Source: JBBSJZ01 sp041739875
GTDB lineage: Bacteria > Planctomycetota > Planctomycetia > Pirellulales > Pirellulaceae
Length of the DNA: 64,000 nucleotides
Reading direction: 5' to 3'
Assembly: GCA_041739875.1 (NCBI GenBank)
Contig: JBGSNA010000012.1
Coordinates: 1-64,000, forward strand
Of the stretch, positions 46,654 to 55,303 are shown in pieces; position 1 is the first letter of the stretch; each line of letters begins with the position of its first letter. The translations under genes and the position numbers were made by a program. The notes beneath the pieces are model-generated. The model saw only the letters and a list, made by a program, of their open reading frames with translations, was not told the origin of the DNA and made no database searches.

Positions 46654-46688
46654 AAGGCCGAGCAGCGCAATCTGCGCTGTTCGGCCTT
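46654..46688. terminator. Bidirectional rho-independent terminator
   Basis: A 16-bp stem with one G-T pair around a 3-base loop lies between the convergent genes ending at 46597 (plus) and 46745 (minus). The stem opens AAGGCCGAGCAGCGCA. On the minus strand it is followed by CTTTTGCTT, a short T-run. Confidence 0.82.
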
Positions 46689-46744
46689 GATTCATTTTCG
46701 ACTCAATGAAGCACGTGCAAACCGCTTCATCGCAACCAGAAAAA

Positions 46745-47266
46745 CTAGGCAGCGTCTTTCTTCTTTCCGCCTTTACCTTTTTCTGGTCCGGACCAAGCCT
46801 TCATAGTCCGCTCGGGCAACGCTGCTTTTTGCTCGTCCGTCAACAAGGCGAGGACTTCCTTGTGGAACTTACCTTGAGCTTGCATCTCTTTGTTGAGCAC
46901 AGCAACTTCAGCTTCTGAGAGGCCTTCCTTTGCAGCATCTGCGAGGTCTTTGCCTTTCTTGCCAGCTTCTCTTGCAGCCTTCATCAATTCGCCGCGCTTC
47001 TTGATCAACTCTTCCGTCAGACCTTCGTCAGCAAGCGACTTGGTCGCTTCTTTCATTTTGGCTGCTAGTTCCTTGATCTTGCCTTTTTGCTCGTCCGTCA
47101 AATTGGCGGCTTCAAGTGCCTTCATCACTTGGGCGAGCGCAGGACTCCCTTTACCTTTGCCGCCGTCAGCGCCCTTTTTCTTTTTCGGCGCATCATCAGC
47201 AAAACTGCTAGTGGCCACGAATGCTGAAAGAGCCAATACAGCTAAACACGTTAGAACACGTTTCAT
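46745..47266 (-). CDS. Exported Spy/LTxxQ-like helical protein
   Basis: This 173-residue protein has a signal peptide (about 1-23) and lysine-rich low-complexity stretches at both ends (KKKKGADGGKGKG and KGKGGKKKD). Two LTxxQ-like motifs occur (NLTDEQKGKIKEL and LLTDEQKAALP), as in the Spy/CpxP periplasmic chaperone group. All other sequence is helical. It may bind unfolded or metal-stressed proteins, but similarity is limited to the short motifs. It ends just before the bidirectional terminator. Confidence 0.75.
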   Translation of the reverse strand: MKRVLTCLAVLALSAFVATSSFADDAPKKKKGADGGKGKGSPALAQVMKALEAANLTDEQKGKIKELAAKMKEATKSLADEGLTEELIKKRGELMKAAREAGKKGKDLADAAKEGLSEAEVAVLNKEMQAQGKFHKEVLALLTDEQKAALPERTMKAWSGPEKGKGGKKKDAA

Positions 47267-47480
47267 AGTTACGAAAACTCATATCGGGGTGAATCCGGCC
47301 GCGTGCCATACTCCGGCCCGGCCACCGTTGTATTCTGAACAAAATGCCCTGATGTTGCTATAGCGTGAAGATAAACACCGCAAATTTCTACACCCGGTGC
47401 TTCTGGACGCGTCACGACTAGTCGATTTGCACCCTAAATTGCCAGGCAACCCGGCAAACATGGTTTTCGTCCAACCCCAT

Positions 47481-47876
47481 CTATTTCCGCGCCACCAGGC
47501 TGGCTCCATAAATCGCGACCGCCATGCCGAGGAAATGCTGAATTGACGTTGGCTCGCTCAACACAATGATCGCAAGCAACATCGTGAGCACGGGGCCGAC
47601 GGAGCCAATCACGGTCGTTCGAGTGACTCCGATTCGCATGATGGCCTCGTTGATCATGAAGCTCGGGATGACGGGTACAGACAAACGCGAGAACGATTCC
47701 GAAGACATAAACGGTCGAACTTGCTTGCGTAAACGACGAGAACAGCTCCGTCGCGGCAAAGTGTATGATGACAAAGAACGTCGATCCGATCATCGCCAAA
47801 CTGGTGAACTGTTGGCTACCGATCCGCTGCATCGTCGGCTTCGCAAACAAAATATAAAACAGGTAGCCGAGTTCAT
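47481..47876 (-). pseudogene. Remnant of a DMT (EamA) transporter
   Basis: Two minus-strand frames together encode the C-terminal half of an EamA permease. One gives LGYLFYILFAKPTMQRIGSQ and FGIVLAFV. The next gives VIPSFMINEAIMRIGVTRTTVIGSVGPVLTMLLA and ends in VAIYGASLVARK. The frame changes at about 47673-47682, where one extra C in ACCC would explain it. The N-terminal half is missing, and the upstream DNA runs into the next gene. The copy is therefore both truncated and frameshifted. Confidence 0.8.
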
Positions 47877-47964
47877 GATTGCGTTTTTGACGCCCGATTG
47901 GAATTCAGCTCACCTGCGAAAACGACTCGTCGTCCCTTCATCTTTCACGTTAGCATTCACTGTC

Positions 47965-48915
47965 ATGGATTGTGTTTTGATGTATCGATTGAACCTCCGG
48001 GTTTGTTTGCTTGTCGCTTGTGTCGCCTCCTCCGCGAACGCAGCTCCACCGAAAGTCTCCACCAAGAAAGATGCGCCAGCGAAGAAGCCGCCAGCGCCGT
48101 TCGCATGGGTGAATCCGATCCCTGCAAAACAACAACTTGCGTTACTCAAGCATGGCACGTTCACAAGTTCGTCACTCGACGTCGAAGTCGGCTACGCGAT
48201 CCAGTTGCCGCCAAGCTACTCGAATCGCGATTCGAATCAGCGGTTTCCGGTTGTTTACTACTTGCATGGAGGTCGACCGGGCAGCGAGACCAAGTCAATC
48301 GGACTGGCGCCAAAGATTGCCGAATCGATGGAATCGAAGCAAGTTCGTGAGATGATCTATGTGTTTGTTAACGGTGGGCCAGTAAGCCACTACAACATTC
48401 CGAACGAACCGACAAAGCAAGGGGCCAATGTGTTCATCCACGAGTTGATTCCGCATATCGATTCGACGTATCGCACAATGGCAGATCGCGAACATCGCGG
48501 AATCGAAGGTTTCTCCCAGGGCGGACGCGGCACGATGCGTCTCTCGCTCAGGTACCCCGAGCTGTTTTGTAGCGCTGCGGCGGGCGGTGGTGGTTACGAA
48601 ACGGAACGCCTCATCAGTGCATCTGGTGGCCGTGAATCGGAAACGCTCGTGTTCGCAAAAGGTGACAACACTTGGGACTTGGCCCGAGATTATGCCAACA
48701 ATCGTACGCCCAAAGTCAATTGGATGATCTATGTCGGTACCCAATGTTTCAATTACGAAAACAATTTGGCGTACATGAAGTTTCTTGAATCACTGGAGAT
48801 CCCTCATCGCAAAATCATCGTCCCCGACGCGAAGCATTCGGCTTCCGAAGTTTACGAAACCAAGTGCCTCGAGATCATGCAATTTCACGCCAACAACTTT
48901 GGCGAATCGCGATAG
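47965..48915 (+). CDS. Exported esterase, putative-esterase (esterase D/FbsH) type
   Basis: This 316-residue protein has a signal peptide (about 1-26) and a Lys/Pro-rich linker. The hydrolase domain has VVYYLHGGRPG, the nucleophile elbow EGFSQGG (Ser184) and a late histidine (DAKHSAS). It fits the PF00756 esterase family, whose members act on feruloyl esters, acylated carbohydrates and other substrates. The ATG at 47965 or 47980 opens the signal peptide; an in-frame extension to 47566 runs antisense through the transporter remnant. It is a candidate polysaccharide side-chain esterase next to three sulfatases. Confidence 0.88.
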   Translation: MDCVLMYRLNLRVCLLVACVASSANAAPPKVSTKKDAPAKKPPAPFAWVNPIPAKQQLALLKHGTFTSSSLDVEVGYAIQLPPSYSNRDSNQRFPVVYYLHGGRPGSETKSIGLAPKIAESMESKQVREMIYVFVNGGPVSHYNIPNEPTKQGANVFIHELIPHIDSTYRTMADREHRGIEGFSQGGRGTMRLSLRYPELFCSAAAGGGGYETERLISASGGRESETLVFAKGDNTWDLARDYANNRTPKVNWMIYVGTQCFNYENNLAYMKFLESLEIPHRKIIVPDAKHSASEVYETKCLEIMQFHANNFGESR

Positions 48916-48959
48916 TTGCAACGAGGTCAATCGTTCGCGTAGCGCAAGTGAGGCTGGCG

Positions 48960-50561
48960 CTACTTCACAGCCTTCCCACGTTTCTTTCGCATCGGCTTGT
49001 CGTCCGTGACCGACTTCACTGGCGGCGTGATGCCTTCTTGAGGTTGGTCCCACAGACGATAAGGATCATCGAGCCGTCGCATTTCCGCCAACAGTAGCGT
49101 TTTCATCTCAGCAAGCTTGTCGCTGTAACGCGGATCGTTGGCGAGATTGGTTTGCGATTCATCGGGCTGGTCTCCAGTCATCTTCACAACCTCCGGAGCA
49201 CGGTGCTGGGCCAGATACTCGTGAGGATTCTCTGCAAGATTGAAGAGCTGGTTTTCTTGAACGGTACCATCGAGCACGTCGTACTGGACCAGCTTCCAAT
49301 CGCCCTGCATCACCGTTCGCATGCCTGGCTTGGTGCCACCACAGTAGCATCCATACACGGTGTCACGAACCGTTTGTGTTTTGCCTTCGAGCACCGGCTT
49401 GAAGCTTATTCCTTCGCTTGTCGCAGGTGCTTCGATACCGGCCACGTCACAGAGCGTTGCCAAAACGTCGAGCAAATAGATGTTGCCTGGGGCACGCGAA
49501 CCGGGTTGGATGCCCGGACCTTTGACAATGAATGGAACTCGCCACGTGTGCTCATAGAGGTTCTGTTTTCCTTGCAGCCCATGTCGGCCAATCGCCATGC
49601 CGTGGTCCGCGGTATAAAAAATGTACGTGTTATCAAGTTCGCCCATCGCATCGAGTTTCTTGAGCACTCGATCGATTTGAATGTCAATGTTTTCGCTACA
49701 AGCAAACTCTCGACCGAGCTCGTTTCGAATCGTTCGTTCGTCGCGGTTTTTCCACACACCGCTAACCTGCTCTTCGTCACGCAAACCGGGTTGGCCATGA
49801 TGAAACGGATGCTCCGGCAAGTAGCTGGTTGGAAGCGCCGGTTGTTTCTCGTGGGCAGGCGGCAATGAGTTTTTATCGGTGTGGTTGACTGCTCCATATT
49901 TAGCTAACAATTCAGGCTTTCCATCACGCGTGTCGTGCGGGTGCGAGAAGCCGAAGTAGATAAGGAACGGGTCGTCGTCTTTGACGGACTCGCGAGAATC
50001 CAAGTATTCGAGAACTTGTTGGGCGTGCCAATGACTTCCCGTCTCGTCGGTGCCCCCGCGTTTGGACGCGTCCTTTCGCACGGTGAACTTCATATTGGCG
50101 GCTTCGTATGAATTTCCGATCTTACAGGTGCGCATAGTATCGTAGCCAGCATTGTTGAAAACGGCGGCCATCGTAAAGTCTTCCAAATTGGGCGGGACCA
50201 ACATCGGATTCAACGTATTCGGGTTATTGCTGCTCTTAGCAGACTTGTCGGGGATATGCCACAGCGTTCGTCCGGACATGACCATGTGACGCGATGACGT
50301 ACAAACGGCCCCAACCCAAGCTCCCATGTGACGCGCAGAGTCAAAGACCATCCCCTCCGCGGCAAGCCGATCGAGCGTTGGTGAATGCAACTCTGTTTTC
50401 GGGTTGTAGCACGACAGATCAAACGGTGACTGGTCATCGACGATAATGAACAAAATGTTCGGTCGCTTTTCCGAATCAGCCGCTTGAGCAAGTGAGCTCG
50501 CGCAGACAATGGAAACCAACAGAGCCAGACTTCTCGCGGCGCGAGCTAGGTGGAGTATCAT
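48960..50561 (-). CDS. Exported sulfatase with CTSSR active-site motif
   Basis: This 533-residue protein has a signal peptide (about 1-28), the calcium-binding VDDQ near residue 41, and the sulfatase active-site region VCTSSRHMVMSGR, with the candidate formylglycine Cys87. The usual consensus is C-x-P-x-R; here Ser replaces Pro at the third position. Formylglycine-generating enzymes normally depend on that position, so activation is not certain. Later YTADHGMAIGRHG and KGPGIQ blocks are typical. It would cleave sulfate esters outside the cytoplasm. It is divergent from the next sulfatase. Confidence 0.93.
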   Translation of the reverse strand: MILHLARAARSLALLVSIVCASSLAQAADSEKRPNILFIIVDDQSPFDLSCYNPKTELHSPTLDRLAAEGMVFDSARHMGAWVGAVCTSSRHMVMSGRTLWHIPDKSAKSSNNPNTLNPMLVPPNLEDFTMAAVFNNAGYDTMRTCKIGNSYEAANMKFTVRKDASKRGGTDETGSHWHAQQVLEYLDSRESVKDDDPFLIYFGFSHPHDTRDGKPELLAKYGAVNHTDKNSLPPAHEKQPALPTSYLPEHPFHHGQPGLRDEEQVSGVWKNRDERTIRNELGREFACSENIDIQIDRVLKKLDAMGELDNTYIFYTADHGMAIGRHGLQGKQNLYEHTWRVPFIVKGPGIQPGSRAPGNIYLLDVLATLCDVAGIEAPATSEGISFKPVLEGKTQTVRDTVYGCYCGGTKPGMRTVMQGDWKLVQYDVLDGTVQENQLFNLAENPHEYLAQHRAPEVVKMTGDQPDESQTNLANDPRYSDKLAEMKTLLLAEMRRLDDPYRLWDQPQEGITPPVKSVTDDKPMRKKRGKAVK

Positions 50562-50682
50562 GTGGGGGCTTTCGATATGTTTTCTTGTCGAATTCTGTCC
50601 GCTTGATAACCGCTGCCGGTTGTCATTACGACCGCTCAGTCTAACTCACCCGCCAGTTCATTGCCTACGCAGGAGCGGAAAA

Positions 50683-52167
50683 GTGTACGCATTCGCCCAT
50701 CGCCTCAATTGCCCAAGATGGCTGGCAACCTTCTTCGTTCTTTTGAACCTGCACAGCGTTGCTGACGCGAAACACGAAAACAAGCTCAATGTGCTCTTCA
50801 TCGCCGTCGACGATCTGGGCTGCACGCTGGGGTGTTACGGCGACTTGGTCGCAAAGACTCCCCATATTGACCGACTCGCGACTAACGGAGTTTGCTTCGA
50901 GCGTGCATACAATCAACTCCCGCTCTGTAATCCGACGCGGGCCTCGGTGATGACGGGACTGCGGCCAGACACGATCAAAGTTTACGACCTTGATCGACAT
51001 TTTCGAGACGAAGTTCCTGATGTCGTGACCTTGCCGCAAGCATTCCAACAAGCCGGATATTTCGCTGCTCGCGTCGGCAAGATCTATCACTACGACGTTC
51101 CCGCTTCGATCGGTACTGACGGATTGGATGATCCGCCGTCTTGGAATCGCACCGTGAATCCCAAGGGCCGCGACAAGACCGACGAAGCGCTGGTGTTCAA
51201 TGCAGAGCCACATCGACAAATCAGCGGGTCGTTGAGCTGGTTGGCCGCAGACGGCACGGACGAGGAACAGACGGACGGTATGATTGCCACCGAAGCGATC
51301 AAGATCATGCGAGAGAAACGTGATGAACCGTTCTTTCTCGGTGTCGGCTTCTTTCGACCGCACACGCCGTATGTCGCACCAAAGAAATACTTCGATTTTT
51401 ATCCCACGTCAAAACTTAGATTGCCTTATGCACCGAAAGGTGATCGAGAGGACATTCCAGTCGCTGCGTTCGCTCACAATTGCCCGGTGCCGAATTATGG
51501 GCTCGATGCCGTGACGCTGATTGAGGCAACCCAGGCTTACTATGCCTGTGTGTCATTCGTTGACGCACAAGTCGGGCGACTGGTCGCGAGTCTTGAAGAA
51601 TTGGGGATCGCCGACAAGACCATCGTTGTGCTTTGGAGTGACCATGGGTACCACCTCGGTGAGCACAATGGAGTCTGGCAAAAGCGAACCTTATTCGAAC
51701 AGGGAGCTCGCACGCCGCTCGTGATTGCATCACCAATTACGCGAGGCAGAGGCTCAACGCGCCGAATCGTCGAGTTCGTGGATATCTACCCGACACTCAC
51801 GGATTTGGCGGGCATTGATTCACCCCAAGGACTCCAAGGACGCACCTTGCGGCCGTTGCTCGATGATCCGCTTGCGTCATGGGACAGCTTTGCCATTACA
51901 CAAGTTCTACGACCTGCAGATTCTCGACTCGCCGAACCAACAATGGGATGCAGTATTCGGACGCAGCGTTATCGTTACACCGAGTGGGCCGAGGGACGCG
52001 ACGGAGTCGAATTGTACGACCACCAAAGTGATCCCGGTGAATTCAATAATTTAGCGACGGAGCGCTCGCCGCAAATAACTCAAACGATCGAAGAACTCTC
52101 AACACGCCTGCGTTCACGAGCTTCTGGAAAATCTCCTACCACCCCTTTTAACCCTGCACGACTTTAG
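50683..52167 (+). CDS. Exported sulfatase, iduronate-2-sulfatase-like
   Basis: This 494-residue protein has a signal peptide in the first 29 residues (RWLATFFVLLNLHSVADA) and the canonical active-site motif LCNPTRASVMTG, with the formylglycine Cys82. The calcium site AVDDLG and the late LWSDHGYHLGEHN block are present. The block order resembles iduronate-2-sulfatase-type S1 sulfatases. The start is taken as GTG at 50683 because AGGAG lies 7 nt upstream. The frame continues to 50509 over the start of the divergent sulfatase. NHL follows 10 bp downstream. Confidence 0.94.
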   Translation: MYAFAHRLNCPRWLATFFVLLNLHSVADAKHENKLNVLFIAVDDLGCTLGCYGDLVAKTPHIDRLATNGVCFERAYNQLPLCNPTRASVMTGLRPDTIKVYDLDRHFRDEVPDVVTLPQAFQQAGYFAARVGKIYHYDVPASIGTDGLDDPPSWNRTVNPKGRDKTDEALVFNAEPHRQISGSLSWLAADGTDEEQTDGMIATEAIKIMREKRDEPFFLGVGFFRPHTPYVAPKKYFDFYPTSKLRLPYAPKGDREDIPVAAFAHNCPVPNYGLDAVTLIEATQAYYACVSFVDAQVGRLVASLEELGIADKTIVVLWSDHGYHLGEHNGVWQKRTLFEQGARTPLVIASPITRGRGSTRRIVEFVDIYPTLTDLAGIDSPQGLQGRTLRPLLDDPLASWDSFAITQVLRPADSRLAEPTMGCSIRTQRYRYTEWAEGRDGVELYDHQSDPGEFNNLATERSPQITQTIEELSTRLRSRASGKSPTTPFNPARL

Positions 52168-52177
52168 GAACCTATCC

Positions 52178-53272
52178 ATGAACATTCGAAACACCATTCA
52201 GCGAGGAGCCTTCGCATGCTGCGTTGCACTCGCTTCAATGGATACCGCGCTCAGTGCCGAACCTGGCAAAACAACTAGCGTCGAGTTTGTGATTGGTGAC
52301 TACATGCCATCCGAAGGCGGCACGTGGCAGTCTTCGTCGAGCCCCGTGCAAGAGCCGTTCGGTATCGACTTTGACAAACGTGGCGCAATGTACATCGTTG
52401 AATTGACGAGCGGTCGACTACTGCGACGAGATCCTAGCGGTGAGCTCGTCAAGCTGAGTGAGCACGACAAGAAGGGATACTCTGGCGACGGAGGTCCTGT
52501 AGGTGACGCATTCTTTGACGGGCCGCACAATTGTGTCGTGACGAGTGATGACACGTTGTTGATTGCCGACAGCTGGAATCATTGCGTTCGACGAGTCGAC
52601 CTGAAGGCATTAACGACGCACACGATCATCGGTACTGGCAAAGAAGGCTTCTCCGGTGATGATGGCCCTGCGAAATCAGCCACGTTCAATTTCGTAATGT
52701 GCATTGAACTGGATCCAGCGAAACGGACGCTGCACATCGCGGATCTAAAGAATTCGCGAATTCGTAACGTAAATCTTGAAACGGGCGTCGTCGCCACTGT
52801 CGCTGGCAATGGCGAGAAAGCAGTTCCGCAAGATGGCGACCAAGCTGTCGATGCGCCGCTCGTCGATCCGCGAGCTGCTGCGTCAGACGACGCTGGCAAT
52901 CTCTATGTCCTCGAACGAAACGGGAACGCGCTGCGAGTGGTGCGAAGCGACGGAACGATTCACACGGTTGCTGGGACCGGAAAGAAAGGCTTTCGTGATG
53001 GAGCGGCCTTGGAAGCCGAGTTCGGTTCGCCCAAGCATCTGTGCTGTGATCCAGCCGGGAATGTCTACATCGCCGACGACCTGAACGGAGCGATACGCAA
53101 GTACAATCCGAAATCGGGCCAAGTAACGACACTGTTGGGCCAAGGCCACGGGGACCCGCGAGTCAACCTAGAACACCCACACGGTGTCCGCTGGCACGAT
53201 TCAGCGCTCTACGCGTTGGACACCGGCCACAACCGAATCTTCAAGTTGGTGCTCGATAATTCAACGAACTGA
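52178..53272 (+). CDS. Exported NHL-repeat beta-propeller protein
   Basis: This 364-residue protein has a signal peptide (about 1-27) and about six NHL-type blades (EPFGIDFDKRGAMYIVE, NCVVTSDDTLLIADSWNHCVRRVD, PKHLCCDPAGNVYIADDLNGAIRKY and similar). NHL propellers bind ligands or proteins, and some are lactonase-like hydrolases. No catalytic residues are clear. It starts 10 bp after the sulfatase stop and shares its direction, so it is probably in the same operon. AGGAACC precedes the ATG. Confidence 0.9.
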   Translation: MNIRNTIQRGAFACCVALASMDTALSAEPGKTTSVEFVIGDYMPSEGGTWQSSSSPVQEPFGIDFDKRGAMYIVELTSGRLLRRDPSGELVKLSEHDKKGYSGDGGPVGDAFFDGPHNCVVTSDDTLLIADSWNHCVRRVDLKALTTHTIIGTGKEGFSGDDGPAKSATFNFVMCIELDPAKRTLHIADLKNSRIRNVNLETGVVATVAGNGEKAVPQDGDQAVDAPLVDPRAAASDDAGNLYVLERNGNALRVVRSDGTIHTVAGTGKKGFRDGAALEAEFGSPKHLCCDPAGNVYIADDLNGAIRKYNPKSGQVTTLLGQGHGDPRVNLEHPHGVRWHDSALYALDTGHNRIFKLVLDNSTN

Positions 53273-53442
53273 TGTTCGCAGCTTTCCGCCCTCGAAATCA
53301 ACGTTCAACTTCCCTCCACTTCTCCCGTCGCGACACAACGACAGAAATACTGTTGAGACGAACGCTCGTTCAACACAGACTCATGCTAGAATCTCCTTTG
53401 TTTCCTGATACTTCTCCTTGCTCCCTCCAGAAGAGACAATCC

Positions 53443-54252
53443 ATGCTTCACAGTTTTCGCTCAATCGCTTGTTTGATGTTCGCCGCGATGGGCGTTTTGC
53501 TCACCGGATCCTTAAGTGCTGAGGAAACGAATACCAAGAGCGATGGCAAGCTCTACGAGCTTCGTTTTTATGTCACCAACCCAGGCAAACTGCCTGACTT
53601 GCACGCTCGCTTTCGCGATCACACGATGAAGCTGTTCGAGAAACATGGAATGGAGAACATCATTTATTGGAACGTTTCCGAAGGTGCCAAAGATGATGGT
53701 GAAAAAGCGGAGAACATGCTCGTCTATATCATCGCCCACAAAAACGAAGCGGCGAAGGATGCGTCATGGGCTGGGTTCATCAATGACCCCGAGTGGAAAG
53801 CCGTCGCGCAAAAGTCAGAAGAGAATGGCAAAATCCTAGCTGAGCGGCCACGTGCAATTTTCATGAGAGAAGTGGACTTCTCAGCTCCCGATGCGCCCGC
53901 TAACGCAGACTCCGGTGCACCGGCACGCTTGTGGGAACTGCGTCAATACAATGATGGCCCAGAGCGAGTTCCGCACACCGTTGATCGATTCGGCTCCGGT
54001 GAGTCGGAGATCTTTACGAAAAACGGGATGGAGACCGTCAAGTTTTGGACTGCGACGGACAACAGCGCTTTCATCTATTTGCTCGCCCACAAAGACAAAG
54101 CCGCATCCGACGTGTCGTGGACCGGGTTCAAGGCCGAGTTCGGCGACTTCATGAAAGCTTACCGAGAATCGCACCCGGACCTTCCAAAGGGTCGCGGCAA
54201 CGGCAACGAAGTTCGATTCCTCGTGCCAACGGATTATTCACCACGCAAGTAA
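53443..54252 (+). CDS. Exported NIPSNAP-family protein
   Basis: This 269-residue protein has a signal peptide (about 1-27) and two NIPSNAP-like repeats (LYELRFYVTNPGKLPDLHARF, and later LWELRQYNDGPERVPHTVDRF). Each repeat is a dimeric alpha-beta barrel-type fold. The cellular role in bacteria is unknown. The ATG at 53443 opens the signal peptide; the frame extends to 53272 without homologous sequence. It lies 170 bp after the NHL gene and could be in its operon. Confidence 0.9.
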   Translation: MLHSFRSIACLMFAAMGVLLTGSLSAEETNTKSDGKLYELRFYVTNPGKLPDLHARFRDHTMKLFEKHGMENIIYWNVSEGAKDDGEKAENMLVYIIAHKNEAAKDASWAGFINDPEWKAVAQKSEENGKILAERPRAIFMREVDFSAPDAPANADSGAPARLWELRQYNDGPERVPHTVDRFGSGESEIFTKNGMETVKFWTATDNSAFIYLLAHKDKAASDVSWTGFKAEFGDFMKAYRESHPDLPKGRGNGNEVRFLVPTDYSPRK

Positions 54253-54315
54253 GCTTGCAATGAGTGTGTGCCTTTGCGATCGCCTTGCGTCACCTAACAC
54301 AACAAGGAAAGAAAT

Positions 54316-55017
54316 GTGGAAGTTCGCCGAATCAAGCTTCGGTTTTCGAACGCATATCTCATTCTTGGTGATCGCCCCGTTCTCGTGGATACGGGAAGCC
54401 CGAATGAGACGGAAGTGATCCGCCGAAATCTGCGAAACAGCAATGTCGAGTTTTCTGATCTGGCATTGATTCTTCACACGCACGCCCATTCAGATCATAT
54501 GGGAAGCACCGCAGAAATCTCGGCGCAAGCGAATTGCCCGGTCGCGTATCACCCGTTGGACCAACCAATCGTTGACAATTCGCATAATGGCGTTCTGAAA
54601 GGAATTGGACTGCGCGGCAAGATAATGGCTCGATTCTTTAGTAACGGAAAGTTCGACGCAGTTGCCGCGAACCATCCGGTTTGCGATGGTATGTCACTCG
54701 ACGAATTCGGAGTCAATGCCACCGTGCTTGCAACGCCTGGTCACACGCCTGGTTCAGTCTCAGTTCTTTTGCCAAGCGGTGATGCGATTATCGGTGACTT
54801 GTTGATGGGTGGCATAATGGGAGGCGCATTCTTGGCAACGCGACCGAATTTTCATTACTTTGCCGACAACATTGAACAAGCCATGGAGAGTGTTGATCGG
54901 GTTCTCTCGCAAGCCTCGGCTAAACTGTACGTGGGCCACGGCGGACCGCTGAGTCATCGTGCGATCCAAACTTGGCGACGGAAACATCAATCGTGGCGAC
55001 ATTCGTTCGTAGCCTGA
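54316..55017 (+). CDS. Metallo-beta-lactamase-fold hydrolase
   Basis: This 233-residue cytoplasmic protein has the zinc-binding motif HTHAHSDH (His56, His58, Asp60, His61), then TPGHTPGS and IGDLL, and a final GHGGP. These are the full metal-binding set of the fold, so it should hydrolyse a thioester, lactone or similar bond; the substrate is unknown. The start is GTG at 54316 with AAGGAAAG upstream. An overlapping ATG at 54314 is out of frame. It lies 63 bp after the NIPSNAP gene. Confidence 0.92.
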   Translation: MEVRRIKLRFSNAYLILGDRPVLVDTGSPNETEVIRRNLRNSNVEFSDLALILHTHAHSDHMGSTAEISAQANCPVAYHPLDQPIVDNSHNGVLKGIGLRGKIMARFFSNGKFDAVAANHPVCDGMSLDEFGVNATVLATPGHTPGSVSVLLPSGDAIIGDLLMGGIMGGAFLATRPNFHYFADNIEQAMESVDRVLSQASAKLYVGHGGPLSHRAIQTWRRKHQSWRHSFVA

Positions 55018-55023
55018 ATTGCC

Positions 55024-55061
55024 ATTCACGCCTAGATGGACCTATTCACGCCTAGATGGAC
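55024..55061 (+). repeat. 20-bp tandem duplication
   Basis: ATTCACGCCTAGATGGACCT occurs at 55024-55043, and its first 18 bases again at 55044-55061. It starts 7 bp after the metallo-beta-lactamase-fold gene. The rest of the 286-bp gap to the next gene shows no other feature. Confidence 0.75.
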
Positions 55062-55303
55062 AACGCCAAGTTCGATTTTTTGTTCAACAGTCAGCCGCAG
55101 GCGTACTATTAACGATGCACTCGCTCGCTTTCGCCTAACGGTTAAACGAAGTTGGCGCTGTCCAGCTAGTACCATAATTGAGACTTGGCACCTTTGTTGA
55201 GACATTTATGAAGTCGTAAGGGGGACGCAGCGGTAAAACTTGCTTATGATGAGCGGCACACTCGCCCCCAGAGTACACAATTATTGCCACGAGCTTTCTT
55301 ATC

